Positions 20,946 to 29,936 of a stretch of 64,000 nt of DNA are shown piece by piece. Location: positions 62,001 through 126,000 of the forward strand of contig BLLK01000047.1 of NCBI GenBank assembly GCA_021927905.1. The letters run 5' to 3'. The translations under genes were made by a program, and so were the position numbers. The notes below the pieces were generated by a model. That model made no database searches. It worked only from the letters and a program-made list of their open reading frames with translations, and was not told where the DNA came from. Source of the stretch: Chaetoceros tenuissimus (lineage: Eukaryota > Bacillariophyta > Thalassiosirophyceae > Chaetocerotales > Chaetocerotaceae). Position 1 is the stretch's first letter. The number at the start of each line of letters is the position of its first letter.

Positions 20946-22822
20946 ATGAACTTCCTAATCAAAAGCATTACTATATCTACCCTCCTTGTTTCCAACTCGT
21001 ATGCGGAGATGGAAACCAAATCCAACGCAATGCGTTTGTTGCGTGACGATAAAAAGGCAAAAGCAAGCAAGTCTAAAGGCTATGAGATCTGGGCGCCAGA
21101 TCAATCCAATTCTGTAGTAGGTGAAGGAACTCTTGGAAACAAAGGATCCTATTTGTGGATTTGGGATTCCAAAGATATGGTAGATGTTCACTCTGAGCCT
21201 ACTCCACTTTCATGCACTCCGATTAAAGCACAGGGTCCTTGTGATATCTTTGATATCTTTCCATTGGCACTTGATGAATATGATGCCGATGGAGTGAAAA
21301 CTGGGCAAACACTTCAAGATCTCAATGGCTTTGGTAGATTTCATGGAGCTCTCAAGGATCCATCCAACAATCGCTACATCAACGTAAATATGTTCACCCC
21401 AAAAGGTGGCTACGTTGGAGTTATGGATACCACTACTAAGGAAGCTATTGGCTTATTCAGAGTTGCAGCTACTTCTGGTACTAACTCTGAGAGAAGTGTA
21501 CATATGAGTTTCTGGGCAGTTGATGGAAGTGCAATCATTATTGCTAATCTTCATGGCAAAATGGTAGAACGCATTGATGTCACACGCAACAGTGATGGGG
21601 AGATCACTGATCTATCTTTCAACAGAAGCGCAAGTGTATATCTTGGAAAGGATTTTAGTCTGAAAGCTGAACCAACATACTTTCTCGGACACAATGCCTT
21701 TGGTAGACCATTGATCGGATCCATTGTAGGCAGCTATGATGATGCTGATACTGGTGATTTAACTCCAGCTCTAGCTTGCAAAGAAGTAGGGTGTACTGAT
21801 GCAAATGCTGTAGCAACAGAAGGTGGAGAGCGTACAAATAATGTTCCTGTCTGTCCTATTCCTTCCATGAATAGTAATGTATATGTTACAATGGGAGGTG
21901 GAGGGCTCTTGGTGCTCAAGGTAAGAAATGAAAACACTTTTTTGAAAAGATAATTGTCCAGAAGTCCAGTTTATCTCATCACGTTCATACTTTTCGTTTG
22001 TGCACCTAGTCAACTGAAACACCAATGCAGATCGTGGGTGAGTATGGCGATGCTATTGTCAACGGGGCAGGGTGTGCTGGTACCCAGTCTCAAAACCAGG
22101 TGTTCCTGAATGCTGGTGTTTCCGCAAGTGGTGCCGGTTCTGATCAATCTACATTTACCCTCTATACACTTGATGATACTCTCTACTCCGGACCTTCTAC
22201 AATGCAAAACTATCCTCCAGCGCAACAAGTATTTAAGGATCCTACCAATACAAACACAAATGGAAATGTCGATGGAGTAGCAGATCAAAATCCTTCGGGT
22301 CAGATTCCTCAATATACAACTCGTCGCGATTCTCACGGAGCTGTCAACACTATTGATGGCAAATACGTTCATGTCGCTGATCGCATTAAGAATGTTGTTG
22401 AGGTCTTTGATACAGAGACTTATGAACATGTAAGCACATACGATCTGGTCAGTATGGATGGGCAATCTGGAAGAAGCGGGCCAAGTGGAGCCTGTCGCAT
22501 CAAAAGTGTTACGGATGATGCTGGACTTGTATTGAATGATCCAGCACCAGACCTCATGGACATTACCCCAGATGGAAAGTATATTGTGATGGGTTTCAGA
22601 GGTCCTGCTCCTGTCACAGTTGGTCACGCCGCTCAAGGATCTTGTCCAGGTGTTGGTATTGTTGAGGTTACTAAGGGTGGGAAATCTGGAAAGCTTGTGA
22701 ATGTGCTGAGAGCAAGCAATGTTACCCCAGATTCGGTAGGCATTACAGTTACGGGTGGACATGATTACATTGGAAAAGAGCGTAGTGATGTTCATCAAGT
22801 TACTGTGATTTCTAAGAAATGA
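20946..22822 (+). CDS. Secreted beta-propeller-like protein
   Basis: Exons 20946-21920 and 22010-22822 (89-nt intron) encode 595 aa. The ATG at 20946 is preferred because it begins a good signal peptide (MNFLIKSITISTLLVSNSYA); the frame opens further upstream without a better start. The body is a series of beta-rich blades with spacing like YVTN/YncE-type propellers: YLWIWDSKDMV, YVGVMDTTTKEAIG, IIIANLHGKMVERIDV, YVHVADRIKNVVEVFDT and MDITPDGKYIVMGFRG. Cysteines are paired as expected for an exported protein. No catalytic residues recognised; a role in adhesion, scaffolding or metal/redox chemistry cannot be told apart. Confidence 0.8.
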
Positions 22823-23023
22823 ATGATATTGTTTTTGTTGGTAGAAAGTTCTCTGAATATAATTATTAAGATAAAAGAATAATGCACTCCACTTGAATAA
22901 ATAAAAAAGTCGATTACATTTTAGAGCAGAAGGAATACTATAGGTATCCAAATAAAAAATCATGTTTTCCGTAGACCTTTTGGTTAAATTATTATTGACG
23001 CGCAAACATCTTAACATCGCTTA

Positions 23024-24877
23024 CTACTCAGAATTCCAATCATCGTCATCTTCATCAGAATCAGAATCATACTCAGATCTTGTCGATGCAGTTATCTGCC
23101 AGTCTTCTGGATTTGGACGCGGACAATTATGCTCTCGAAGGTACCTGAAAATTTCATCCGAACATGTATGTTCAGTTGGAATTTGTTCAAAGTCACCGCG
23201 CAAACCGTCTTTATGAAAGCAATAGGAATAAGTTTCTCTTGTCCATGTACACCCATTTTCGTGTGCATACTTTAAAATTTCATAATGGTTTGCGCGAACC
23301 GCTTCATTGCAGACACCTTCATCCCAAGGACAACCGTTATATCTCAACCAACGAAGCACATTAAGTTTCCCTTTAGCTGCAGCAATATTACAGGCAATAG
23401 TACCCCATTCACATCCTAGGTTTTGGAGGAGTTTGAAAATAGAGATAGGATCCTTGCAACACATAGCGGTTTCATAGATCACTTCGTTGTAGTACGGACA
23501 ATTATTCTCAAAACAATATTGAATAATCAGCACATCATTCGTAAGAATCGCCTTCCATGAAGTATTTGCATCCCAAGAACCCCCTTGTGATCTTGCATAT
23601 TTTACAGCCTCTAGATTCCCATTTTCAACAGCAGTTTCACAAGTTTTTGCATCCAATGGTACAGAAAAAGACCTGAGCAATTTCAATATCCTCAAGGCTT
23701 GGTCATGATTGGAGTACTCCATACAATTCCTGCAAACATCATCGCTGAAGGGACATCCATTCTCGAGGCAATATTTTACTACATCGTAATGACCATATTT
23801 TGCTGCCTCTTCTAAACTACTGCTATTCCAAGGACAGCCATTTGAACGCGCATAGTGCAATGCTTCTAAATTTCCATCTCGTGCTGCATACATGCAGGTA
23901 CTCTCAGTCCAAGTTACACCATGTTGATGGAGAAATTGCAAAACCTCCAATGACTTTTTGGTAACGGCCTCTGCACAGGCAATGGGGTCAGTAAATGGAC
24001 ACCTACTTTGAAAAAGGTAATGAAGTAATTCAATATTTCCATTCCTTACTGCGGAAAAAAGTGTAAAGTAATTCCATTGTGCGCCTTCACCACGCAACCA
24101 TTTGATTAAGTCGAGGTTCCCCGAAGATACAGCACCATTGATACAATCTTGTGTGTCGAAGCTTAGCTTGGCGCAGTCCTTTGCCCATATAATGATATCG
24201 AGATGCCCCCCTGTAGCTAATGCACGGAATATATTGCCAGCTAAAGATGAAAGACCCCCTTTGTTACTGTGAAGCCATTTCAGGATTTCAAGGTTACCGT
24301 GATAAGCTGCTGCTACCACAAATTTAAATCTACCATATATGCTTAGATCTCTACCATGCAGGATTTGATTGTGAATTTCATCATATAATTCTCTGAGAAA
24401 TGGTATGTCTTTTGGATCTCTTTTTTCCATGATTGAATTAGATAAATTTAAATAGACCTTCAAGTCTACGCGTACCCCCAAAGCTTTTGCCATAAACACA
24501 ATATCCCTTCTCCCTTTCAATGCAGCTTTATTGCATACTTTCCTCTGAAATAAAGTCGATGCATCCAGAAAACAATACTCTGATGTTTCCAAACAAGAGG
24601 ATGCCGAATCAGTATTTGTAATCATGTTACGCTGCATGGCTTGAAAATGATCAAGAGAATGAGTGTTGCCATCTTTGACAATATCCATCGTTAGATAATT
24701 GTAGCAAAAATCTTTGGAAACTTGACAGATTGGCAGATAATGGCCTTTGCCGATAAAAGTAAAGATTTTCTTTAAGATTTCTGATGGTAGATCCTTCATA
24801 GTAGCACATGGTTCGGCAAGGGCTAGAGAAGTGGTACCGCTATCTTGATCGAGCTTCATTTTCTTAGAATCAGACAT
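23024..24877 (-). CDS. F-box-like / ankyrin-repeat protein, copy 2
   Basis: Single exon, 617 aa. Same architecture as copy 1: basic leader (MSDSKKMKLDQD), F-box-like MKDLPSEILKKIFTFIG, signature FCYNYLTMD, ankyrin-type repeats with GCPW cores, and the end RGDFEQIPTEHTCSDEI. The C-terminal tail is longer and ends in an acidic serine/aspartate run (DSDSDEDDDDW). Divergence from copy 1 is substantial outside the F-box and the last repeats, so this duplication is older than the remnant at 17783. Confidence 0.85.
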   Translation of the reverse strand: MSDSKKMKLDQDSGTTSLALAEPCATMKDLPSEILKKIFTFIGKGHYLPICQVSKDFCYNYLTMDIVKDGNTHSLDHFQAMQRNMITNTDSASSCLETSEYCFLDASTLFQRKVCNKAALKGRRDIVFMAKALGVRVDLKVYLNLSNSIMEKRDPKDIPFLRELYDEIHNQILHGRDLSIYGRFKFVVAAAYHGNLEILKWLHSNKGGLSSLAGNIFRALATGGHLDIIIWAKDCAKLSFDTQDCINGAVSSGNLDLIKWLRGEGAQWNYFTLFSAVRNGNIELLHYLFQSRCPFTDPIACAEAVTKKSLEVLQFLHQHGVTWTESTCMYAARDGNLEALHYARSNGCPWNSSSLEEAAKYGHYDVVKYCLENGCPFSDDVCRNCMEYSNHDQALRILKLLRSFSVPLDAKTCETAVENGNLEAVKYARSQGGSWDANTSWKAILTNDVLIIQYCFENNCPYYNEVIYETAMCCKDPISIFKLLQNLGCEWGTIACNIAAAKGKLNVLRWLRYNGCPWDEGVCNEAVRANHYEILKYAHENGCTWTRETYSYCFHKDGLRGDFEQIPTEHTCSDEIFRYLREHNCPRPNPEDWQITASTRSEYDSDSDEDDDDWNSE

Positions 24878-25692
24878 TCTTTTTTGATTGCTTCTCTAAT
24901 GAATTTTAATATATGCTCAAATATGGAAATATGAGTTAAATGGATTGCCTTATACTCATAGCTGACTGGATCCTAGCTGGAATCAATCTATTCTGTCAGA
25001 AATACTCATATCTGAGCGACAAGATATGACTGAAATGGTTGATTCGTCCACGTTTCGCTCGTCCACCACGCTACCTCTTACATTCTTCATTTTTTTCAGA
25101 AGCTCGATTATGGGGAGATTCATATTTACAAAGGAAATTGCTCCCTTCATTAAATCTATTTCATCGAAAGATACACTTACTACTCACCACCACTTTCACT
25201 TACTCTTCTTTAGAGAAAAGAAAAAAGAGAAGACGCGAAAGATACACATGCAAAAGTATCTTGACATCATGCTGTACAACCAAAATAGCTAACCAAAAAT
25301 GGCGAATTTTCAATTTAAAAAAACACTCAAATCTTTACTTCAAGTACACATTATAAAAATATAGATGACTATTTTTCATCATATTATAATATCATTTCAA
25401 TCATACATAAATAGTACCATTGAGTACATTGCTTTAAATTACTATCGATACTACATACTGACCCTAACAGAACAACAGAGCAAGATATAACGGCTCAATA
25501 CCGTTATATTACCCCTAACTTGACATGGAAAAGAATGACGTTCCTGGTTGAACATGAAAAGAGCGATGAACACAAAGTAGAGCAGCTTTTCTCCTTGCAT
25601 CAAAGAAGTGAAAACAGAAAAGGTCCATCAATTCATTCCTAGTTCCAATCTGCATTGCTTCAAGCAATTAAACTAAAATATATAAATAAAAA
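24878..25692. other. Divergent intergenic region upstream of DXR
   Basis: 815 bp between two divergent starts. It contains chance frames of about 90-105 codons with arginine/lysine-rich, low-complexity products that I reject as genes. The DXR start codon is preceded by TATATAAATAAAA. Confidence 0.5.
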
Positions 25693-27231
25693 ATGAAGCT
25701 AACAATCGGAGCACTCGTCACTCTTTTGGCAGCACCAGCTACAAACGCATTCACAACAAATGCAGCACCAAAAGCATCTACATCCCTCCATGCAAAAATG
25801 ATTTCTGGCTCAAAGGGAACAGGAGAAGGATGGCTCGAACGACCAGCTGCACCAGTCAACTCGGAAGCATCTGCAAAACTCACTCTACAAGAATCACTCA
25901 AGGGTGCTTCCTTCAAGAAACGCCTTTCACTCTTGGGAAGTACCGGATCGATCGGTACACAAACTCTTGACATTGTCGATGCATGTCCGGATAACTTTGA
26001 AGTAGATGCACTTTCTGCTGGAAATAATGCTGAACTTATGGCGGAACAAGTTATGAAGTATCAACCAAAGGTTGCATCGTTGGCTACTGCGGAGGCGGCT
26101 GCGGAGTTGAAGGAACGTTTGACTGCGGCTGGATGTCAGAAAATGCCGGAAATCATGTATGGCGATGAGGGAATCCTTGCTGCTGCTACTATTGATTCAG
26201 CAGATACTGTCGTTACTGGTATTGTGGGTGCTGCGGGATTGAAGCCTACTATTGAAGCAATCAAGTTGAAGAAAGATATCGCACTTGCAAATAAGGAGAC
26301 TTTGATTTCGGGAGGACCTGTGATTAATCCACTTGTACAGGAACATGGAATTAATATGCTTCCTGCTGATTCGGAGCATAGTGCTATTTTCCAGTGTTTG
26401 CAGGGAGTTCCAGAGGGTGGACTTAGAAGAGTTATTTTGACTGCGTCTGGAGGTGCATTCCGTGATTTCAGCAAGGATGAACTTTTCAAAATGTGTGAAG
26501 AAGATCCACGTGCAGTACAAGCAAAGGCTACCACTCACCCTAACTGGGATATGGGAGCGAAAATTACACTTGATTCCGCAACCATGATGAACAAGGGACT
26601 TGAGGTGAGTTTATGACGAATTTGGATCAGATGAATTCCATCTGCATTTCATAGCATATGCAGAAAACATCCATACTGACTTTTCATTCCCTAGGTCATT
26701 GAGGCACATTACCTCTTTGGTGCAAGTTATGATGATATTGATATTGTAATTCACCCACAATCCATTGTACATTCCATGATTGAGACACAAGATACAAGTT
26801 GTCTTGCACAACTTGGATGGGCTGACATGCGTCTTCCACTTGTATACTCTGTATCATGGCCACATCGTCTTAAGATGCCATACAAACCACTTGATCTTGC
26901 AGAACTTGCAACACTCACTTTCTCCAAACCAGATGTAGAAAAATATCCATGTATTGGACTTGCATATGAAGCTGGAAGAGCTGGTGGAACCATGACTGCT
27001 GTTTTGAATGCTGCGAATGAAGCTGCGAATGAAATGTTCCGTGCAGATATTGGACTTGGATTTTTGGATATTCCGAAATTGATTGAAGGAGCTATGGAGG
27101 CACACAAGGATGATTTAAAACTTGATGATATTGTATTGGATGATATTCTTTCTTGTGATGCATGGGCACGTGAGTATGTAGCTACTGAAGCAGAAAAATT
27201 GAAGAATGGAGGAAAGATATTGTCTGTATAA
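25693..27231 (+). CDS. DXR: 1-deoxy-D-xylulose 5-phosphate reductoisomerase, plastid
   Basis: Exons 25693-26604 and 26695-27231 (90-nt intron) encode 482 aa. The enzyme converts DXP to MEP with NADPH, the committed step of plastid isoprenoid (MEP) synthesis. Evidence: NADPH loop [16 protein letters not shown] near residue 80; [12 protein letters not shown]; the metal-site region [35 protein letters not shown] split by the intron just before VIEAHYLFG; and HPQSIVHSM. The N-terminus is a signal peptide followed by an ASAFAP-type motif ([12 protein letters not shown]), as expected for import through four plastid membranes. Length and motifs are normal for the family. Confidence 0.97.
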
Positions 27232-27394
27232 GTTGTGAATAACTCTAAGAGCACTGTATTTATCTTGAAAGATTTTTTGAACCATATGGATTTTGAATTA
27301 TTATAGCTGTTTACATTTTATACATTATTAGTATATAGACCAAATGAAAATACTGTGTGGACAAATAGTATCCATTGAAAGTTCTATGCTCATA

Positions 27395-28111
27395 TTAAAC
27401 TCCTATACACAACAAGCGACTTATGTCACAAAACATAGAAGTACTGTCAATAACCTCATTGTCGATGGTGGACTTCTTTACTTGTACATCACCATTACTC
27501 AAGTCTGATCCTGATGATTTGACGGTCAACTCATCAACCTCTTCTGCAGCAATAATTACTTCTGAAGGTAACTTCTTCTGAGAAAGTTCATCTTCAAGAG
27601 CTTTCTCTTTTCTAACTTTTTCTAGAGACAAAGTCGCCAATTGTATCCTGTAGCAAAGAGCTGAAAAGCCATTGATCAATACAGTATACTGATCAGAATC
27701 AGAAGCAGTAATGTCTAAAGTTCGATGTGGAAATATAAGAGAAAAACTCTTTCGTAAGTCGAATCGACTCTTACACTTTTGCCGTAAGAGAGGAGTTCCA
27801 AAGCACTCTGGATGAAGTGGATCTACTGACTTTCCAAGTCTCACTTCTTTGCATCGACGCAAATCTAGCTGAGGTAGGTTGCCAATGGTATTTTCGCCAT
27901 GAGTACCTTTAAACGTCAAAGATATTCCATCATCATGAAGACATAAGATGCGTTCTTTCCCTCCTCGCCTACAGTATTTTGATCTACCATATTTCTTGAC
28001 TTTGAAACCGTTCTTGAGACGTGCAACGAAGCTTCTGACTAGATAATCAGAAGCATCTGTACATCCTTCTGCAGGGATGAAATTGATAGCGTCAATATGT
28101 TCAATCTTCAT
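27395..28111 (-). CDS. PH-like domain protein, inverted copy A
   Basis: 238 aa, single exon. Residues ~25-180 resemble the PH domain of phospholipase-C-type proteins: KKYGRSKYCRRGGKER, strands ILCLHDDGISLTF, QLDLRRCKEVRLGK, FSLIFPHRTLDITA and a closing helix YTVLINGFSALCYRI. It is followed by a charged coiled segment (EKVRKEKALEDELSQKK). It probably binds phosphoinositides or a protein partner; no catalytic domain is attached. It is nearly identical to the divergent gene at 28683-29417 through residue ~110, then diverges; the Cys-to-Ser region (KCKSRFDLRKSF against KCEHEAELQKSF) marks the first change. Confidence 0.7.
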   Translation of the reverse strand: MKIEHIDAINFIPAEGCTDASDYLVRSFVARLKNGFKVKKYGRSKYCRRGGKERILCLHDDGISLTFKGTHGENTIGNLPQLDLRRCKEVRLGKSVDPLHPECFGTPLLRQKCKSRFDLRKSFSLIFPHRTLDITASDSDQYTVLINGFSALCYRIQLATLSLEKVRKEKALEDELSQKKLPSEVIIAAEEVDELTVKSSGSDLSNGDVQVKKSTIDNEVIDSTSMFCDISRLLCIGV

Positions 28112-28682
28112 GCTAGCTAACTCTAGGAAAGAAAAGTGAACAAAGAGTGGTCACTTTTTAACTAGTCTCAGAGGACTGCCTCTTTTTTGCGCCTTCGTGA
28201 TGTGGACTTATTTTGGACGGTGAACCAACACCAGCAGCGTTTATTTCGAGTAGTAACAAATACAGTACGAGACGAAAGCTTTCATTGCAACAGCAGTGCG
28301 CCACGTGGGAATGATTAGATTCTTTTTTGAATCCCCGAAAGAACAGGGATAGCAAAATTATACAAATTTAGTATAGCACGCATGACAAAATTTACACTAA
28401 TCTAAACCTTTCAGAGACAATTTTCCACGGGTATCGTGATCGCTTATCGCTGAAATCACCCGACCGTTAGTAAATGAGTTTTTTAGGATATTTATTGGCC
28501 ACATCTTCAAAGCAAAACAAAGAATACATATGTTTCAAAAAGAACTATTTGCTTTCTTCAAGTTTTCATAGTTGTTCCTCCATTTTTTCTAAAAAGCTTC
28601 ATAGAATTATTCGTTGAACTTTGTTGTTGTAGCTTTCATTTGTTTCATGATTCACAAGTAGATTGCTGGAAAAGAACATAGC
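28112..28682. promoter_or_regulatory. Spacer between inverted PH-like gene copies
   Basis: 571 bp between two head-to-head starts, so it must hold both promoters. The two flanks are not clearly mirror images of each other, so the inverted duplication seems confined mainly to the coding parts. No gene recognised within it. Confidence 0.45.
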
Positions 28683-29417
28683 ATGAAGATTGAACATTTT
28701 GACGAAATAAACTTCATCCCTGCAGAAGGATGTACAGATGCCTCTGATTATCTAGTCAGAAGCTTCGTTGCACGTCTCAAGAACGGTTTCAAAGTCAAGA
28801 AATATGGTAGATCAAAATACTGTAGGCGAGGAGGGAAAGAACGCATCTTATGTCTTCATGATGATGGAATATCTTTGACGTTTAAAGGTACTCATGGCGA
28901 AAATACCATTGGCAACCTACCTCAGCTAGATTTGCGTCGATGCAAAGAAGTGAGACTTGGAAAGTCAGTAGATCCACTTCATCCAGAGTGCTTTGGAACT
29001 CCTCTCTTACGGCAAAAGTGTGAACATGAAGCTGAGTTGCAAAAGAGTTTTTCTCTTATATTTCCACATCGAACTTTAGACATTACTGCTTCTGATCCTG
29101 ATCAGTATACTGTATTGATCCATGGCTTTTCAGCTCTTTGCTATAGGATACAATTGGCGACTTTGTCTCTAGAAAAGGCAAGAAAAGAGAAGGAACAGGA
29201 AGAAAAGGCATTGAAAAGGGAGCTTCGTATGAAAAAGTTGCCTTCACAAGTAATCTGTTCCAAAGAAGAAGTTGATGAGTTGACTGTAGGATCATCTGGA
29301 TCGGAAGGGACTCCTGTCCAAGTAGAGAAATCTGTCGTGGACAATGAAGTTGTTGATTCCTACCAATATAAATTTTGTGGCATCAACAATATTATGTGTA
29401 ATATATTTTCTTCGTAA
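28683..29417 (+). CDS. PH-like domain protein, inverted copy B
   Basis: 244 aa, single exon; mirror-image copy of 27395-28111. The first ~110 residues differ at only two or three positions (for example EHFDEINF against EHIDAINF), while the charged segment and C-terminus differ more. Same PH-like strand order and final helix. The arrangement implies an inverted duplication followed either by little time or by gene conversion. Confidence 0.7.
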   Translation: MKIEHFDEINFIPAEGCTDASDYLVRSFVARLKNGFKVKKYGRSKYCRRGGKERILCLHDDGISLTFKGTHGENTIGNLPQLDLRRCKEVRLGKSVDPLHPECFGTPLLRQKCEHEAELQKSFSLIFPHRTLDITASDPDQYTVLIHGFSALCYRIQLATLSLEKARKEKEQEEKALKRELRMKKLPSQVICSKEEVDELTVGSSGSEGTPVQVEKSVVDNEVVDSYQYKFCGINNIMCNIFSS

Positions 29418-29936
29418 AGAAATACGAGACAGCATAGGATAGCCATCAATAGTTAGTTTCATATTTAAAAAATACTAGACAAAATGTTAGAAATCTTTCT
29501 TCACTCCTTTTATTTTTTCTATGCAATTACTTTTAGTTACAGTCACTTATTTAGAAAGGTGAAAAATTAAAGCGCTTCGGAGAACTGTGAGCTATTGAAT
29601 TTCAATAGCTGCAATTTCAATTGTGAAACAATAGGGTTCTTCCATTACCATTTCCATGAAAAAACATGAAACACTAATTTTAACTTTCAAAAAGTGTCGT
29701 AGAAGACTATTTAGTTCAATTTATCCAAGATTAGTACGATTTTAGATCTATCCCTATCATTTCTGCGGTAGAATGAAATGCATCTGGAGCCATCCATCTC
29801 ACTGTCGAAATGAAAATCTTTTTTCAGTGATGTGTTTCAGTTTTTCGTATCTTTCTCAGTAATTCTTTGAATAGCAAATACATCTTCTTGGAACCTACAA
29901 TAAATAGAGTTTACCACCATCTTTCTTTAATTCAAG
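29418..29936. other. Intergenic region with a 21-bp palindrome
   Basis: 519 bp without a convincing gene. At 29590-29610 there is a perfect palindrome with 10-bp arms (AGCTATTGAA / TTCAATAGCT) around one T. It lies about 330 bp upstream of the carbamoyltransferase start and could be a dimeric regulator site or a chance hairpin. Confidence 0.5.

Noticed and set aside
22010-23017. 335-codon minus-strand frame opposite the beta-propeller gene
   Set aside because: It is antisense to exon 2 of a well-supported secreted protein; its product is rich in Ser/Asn/Ile/Cys without any motif.
25039-25356. 105-codon frame upstream of DXR
   Set aside because: Arg/Lys-rich low-complexity product over an A-rich tract, with no domain and an alternative overlapping frame of equal length.
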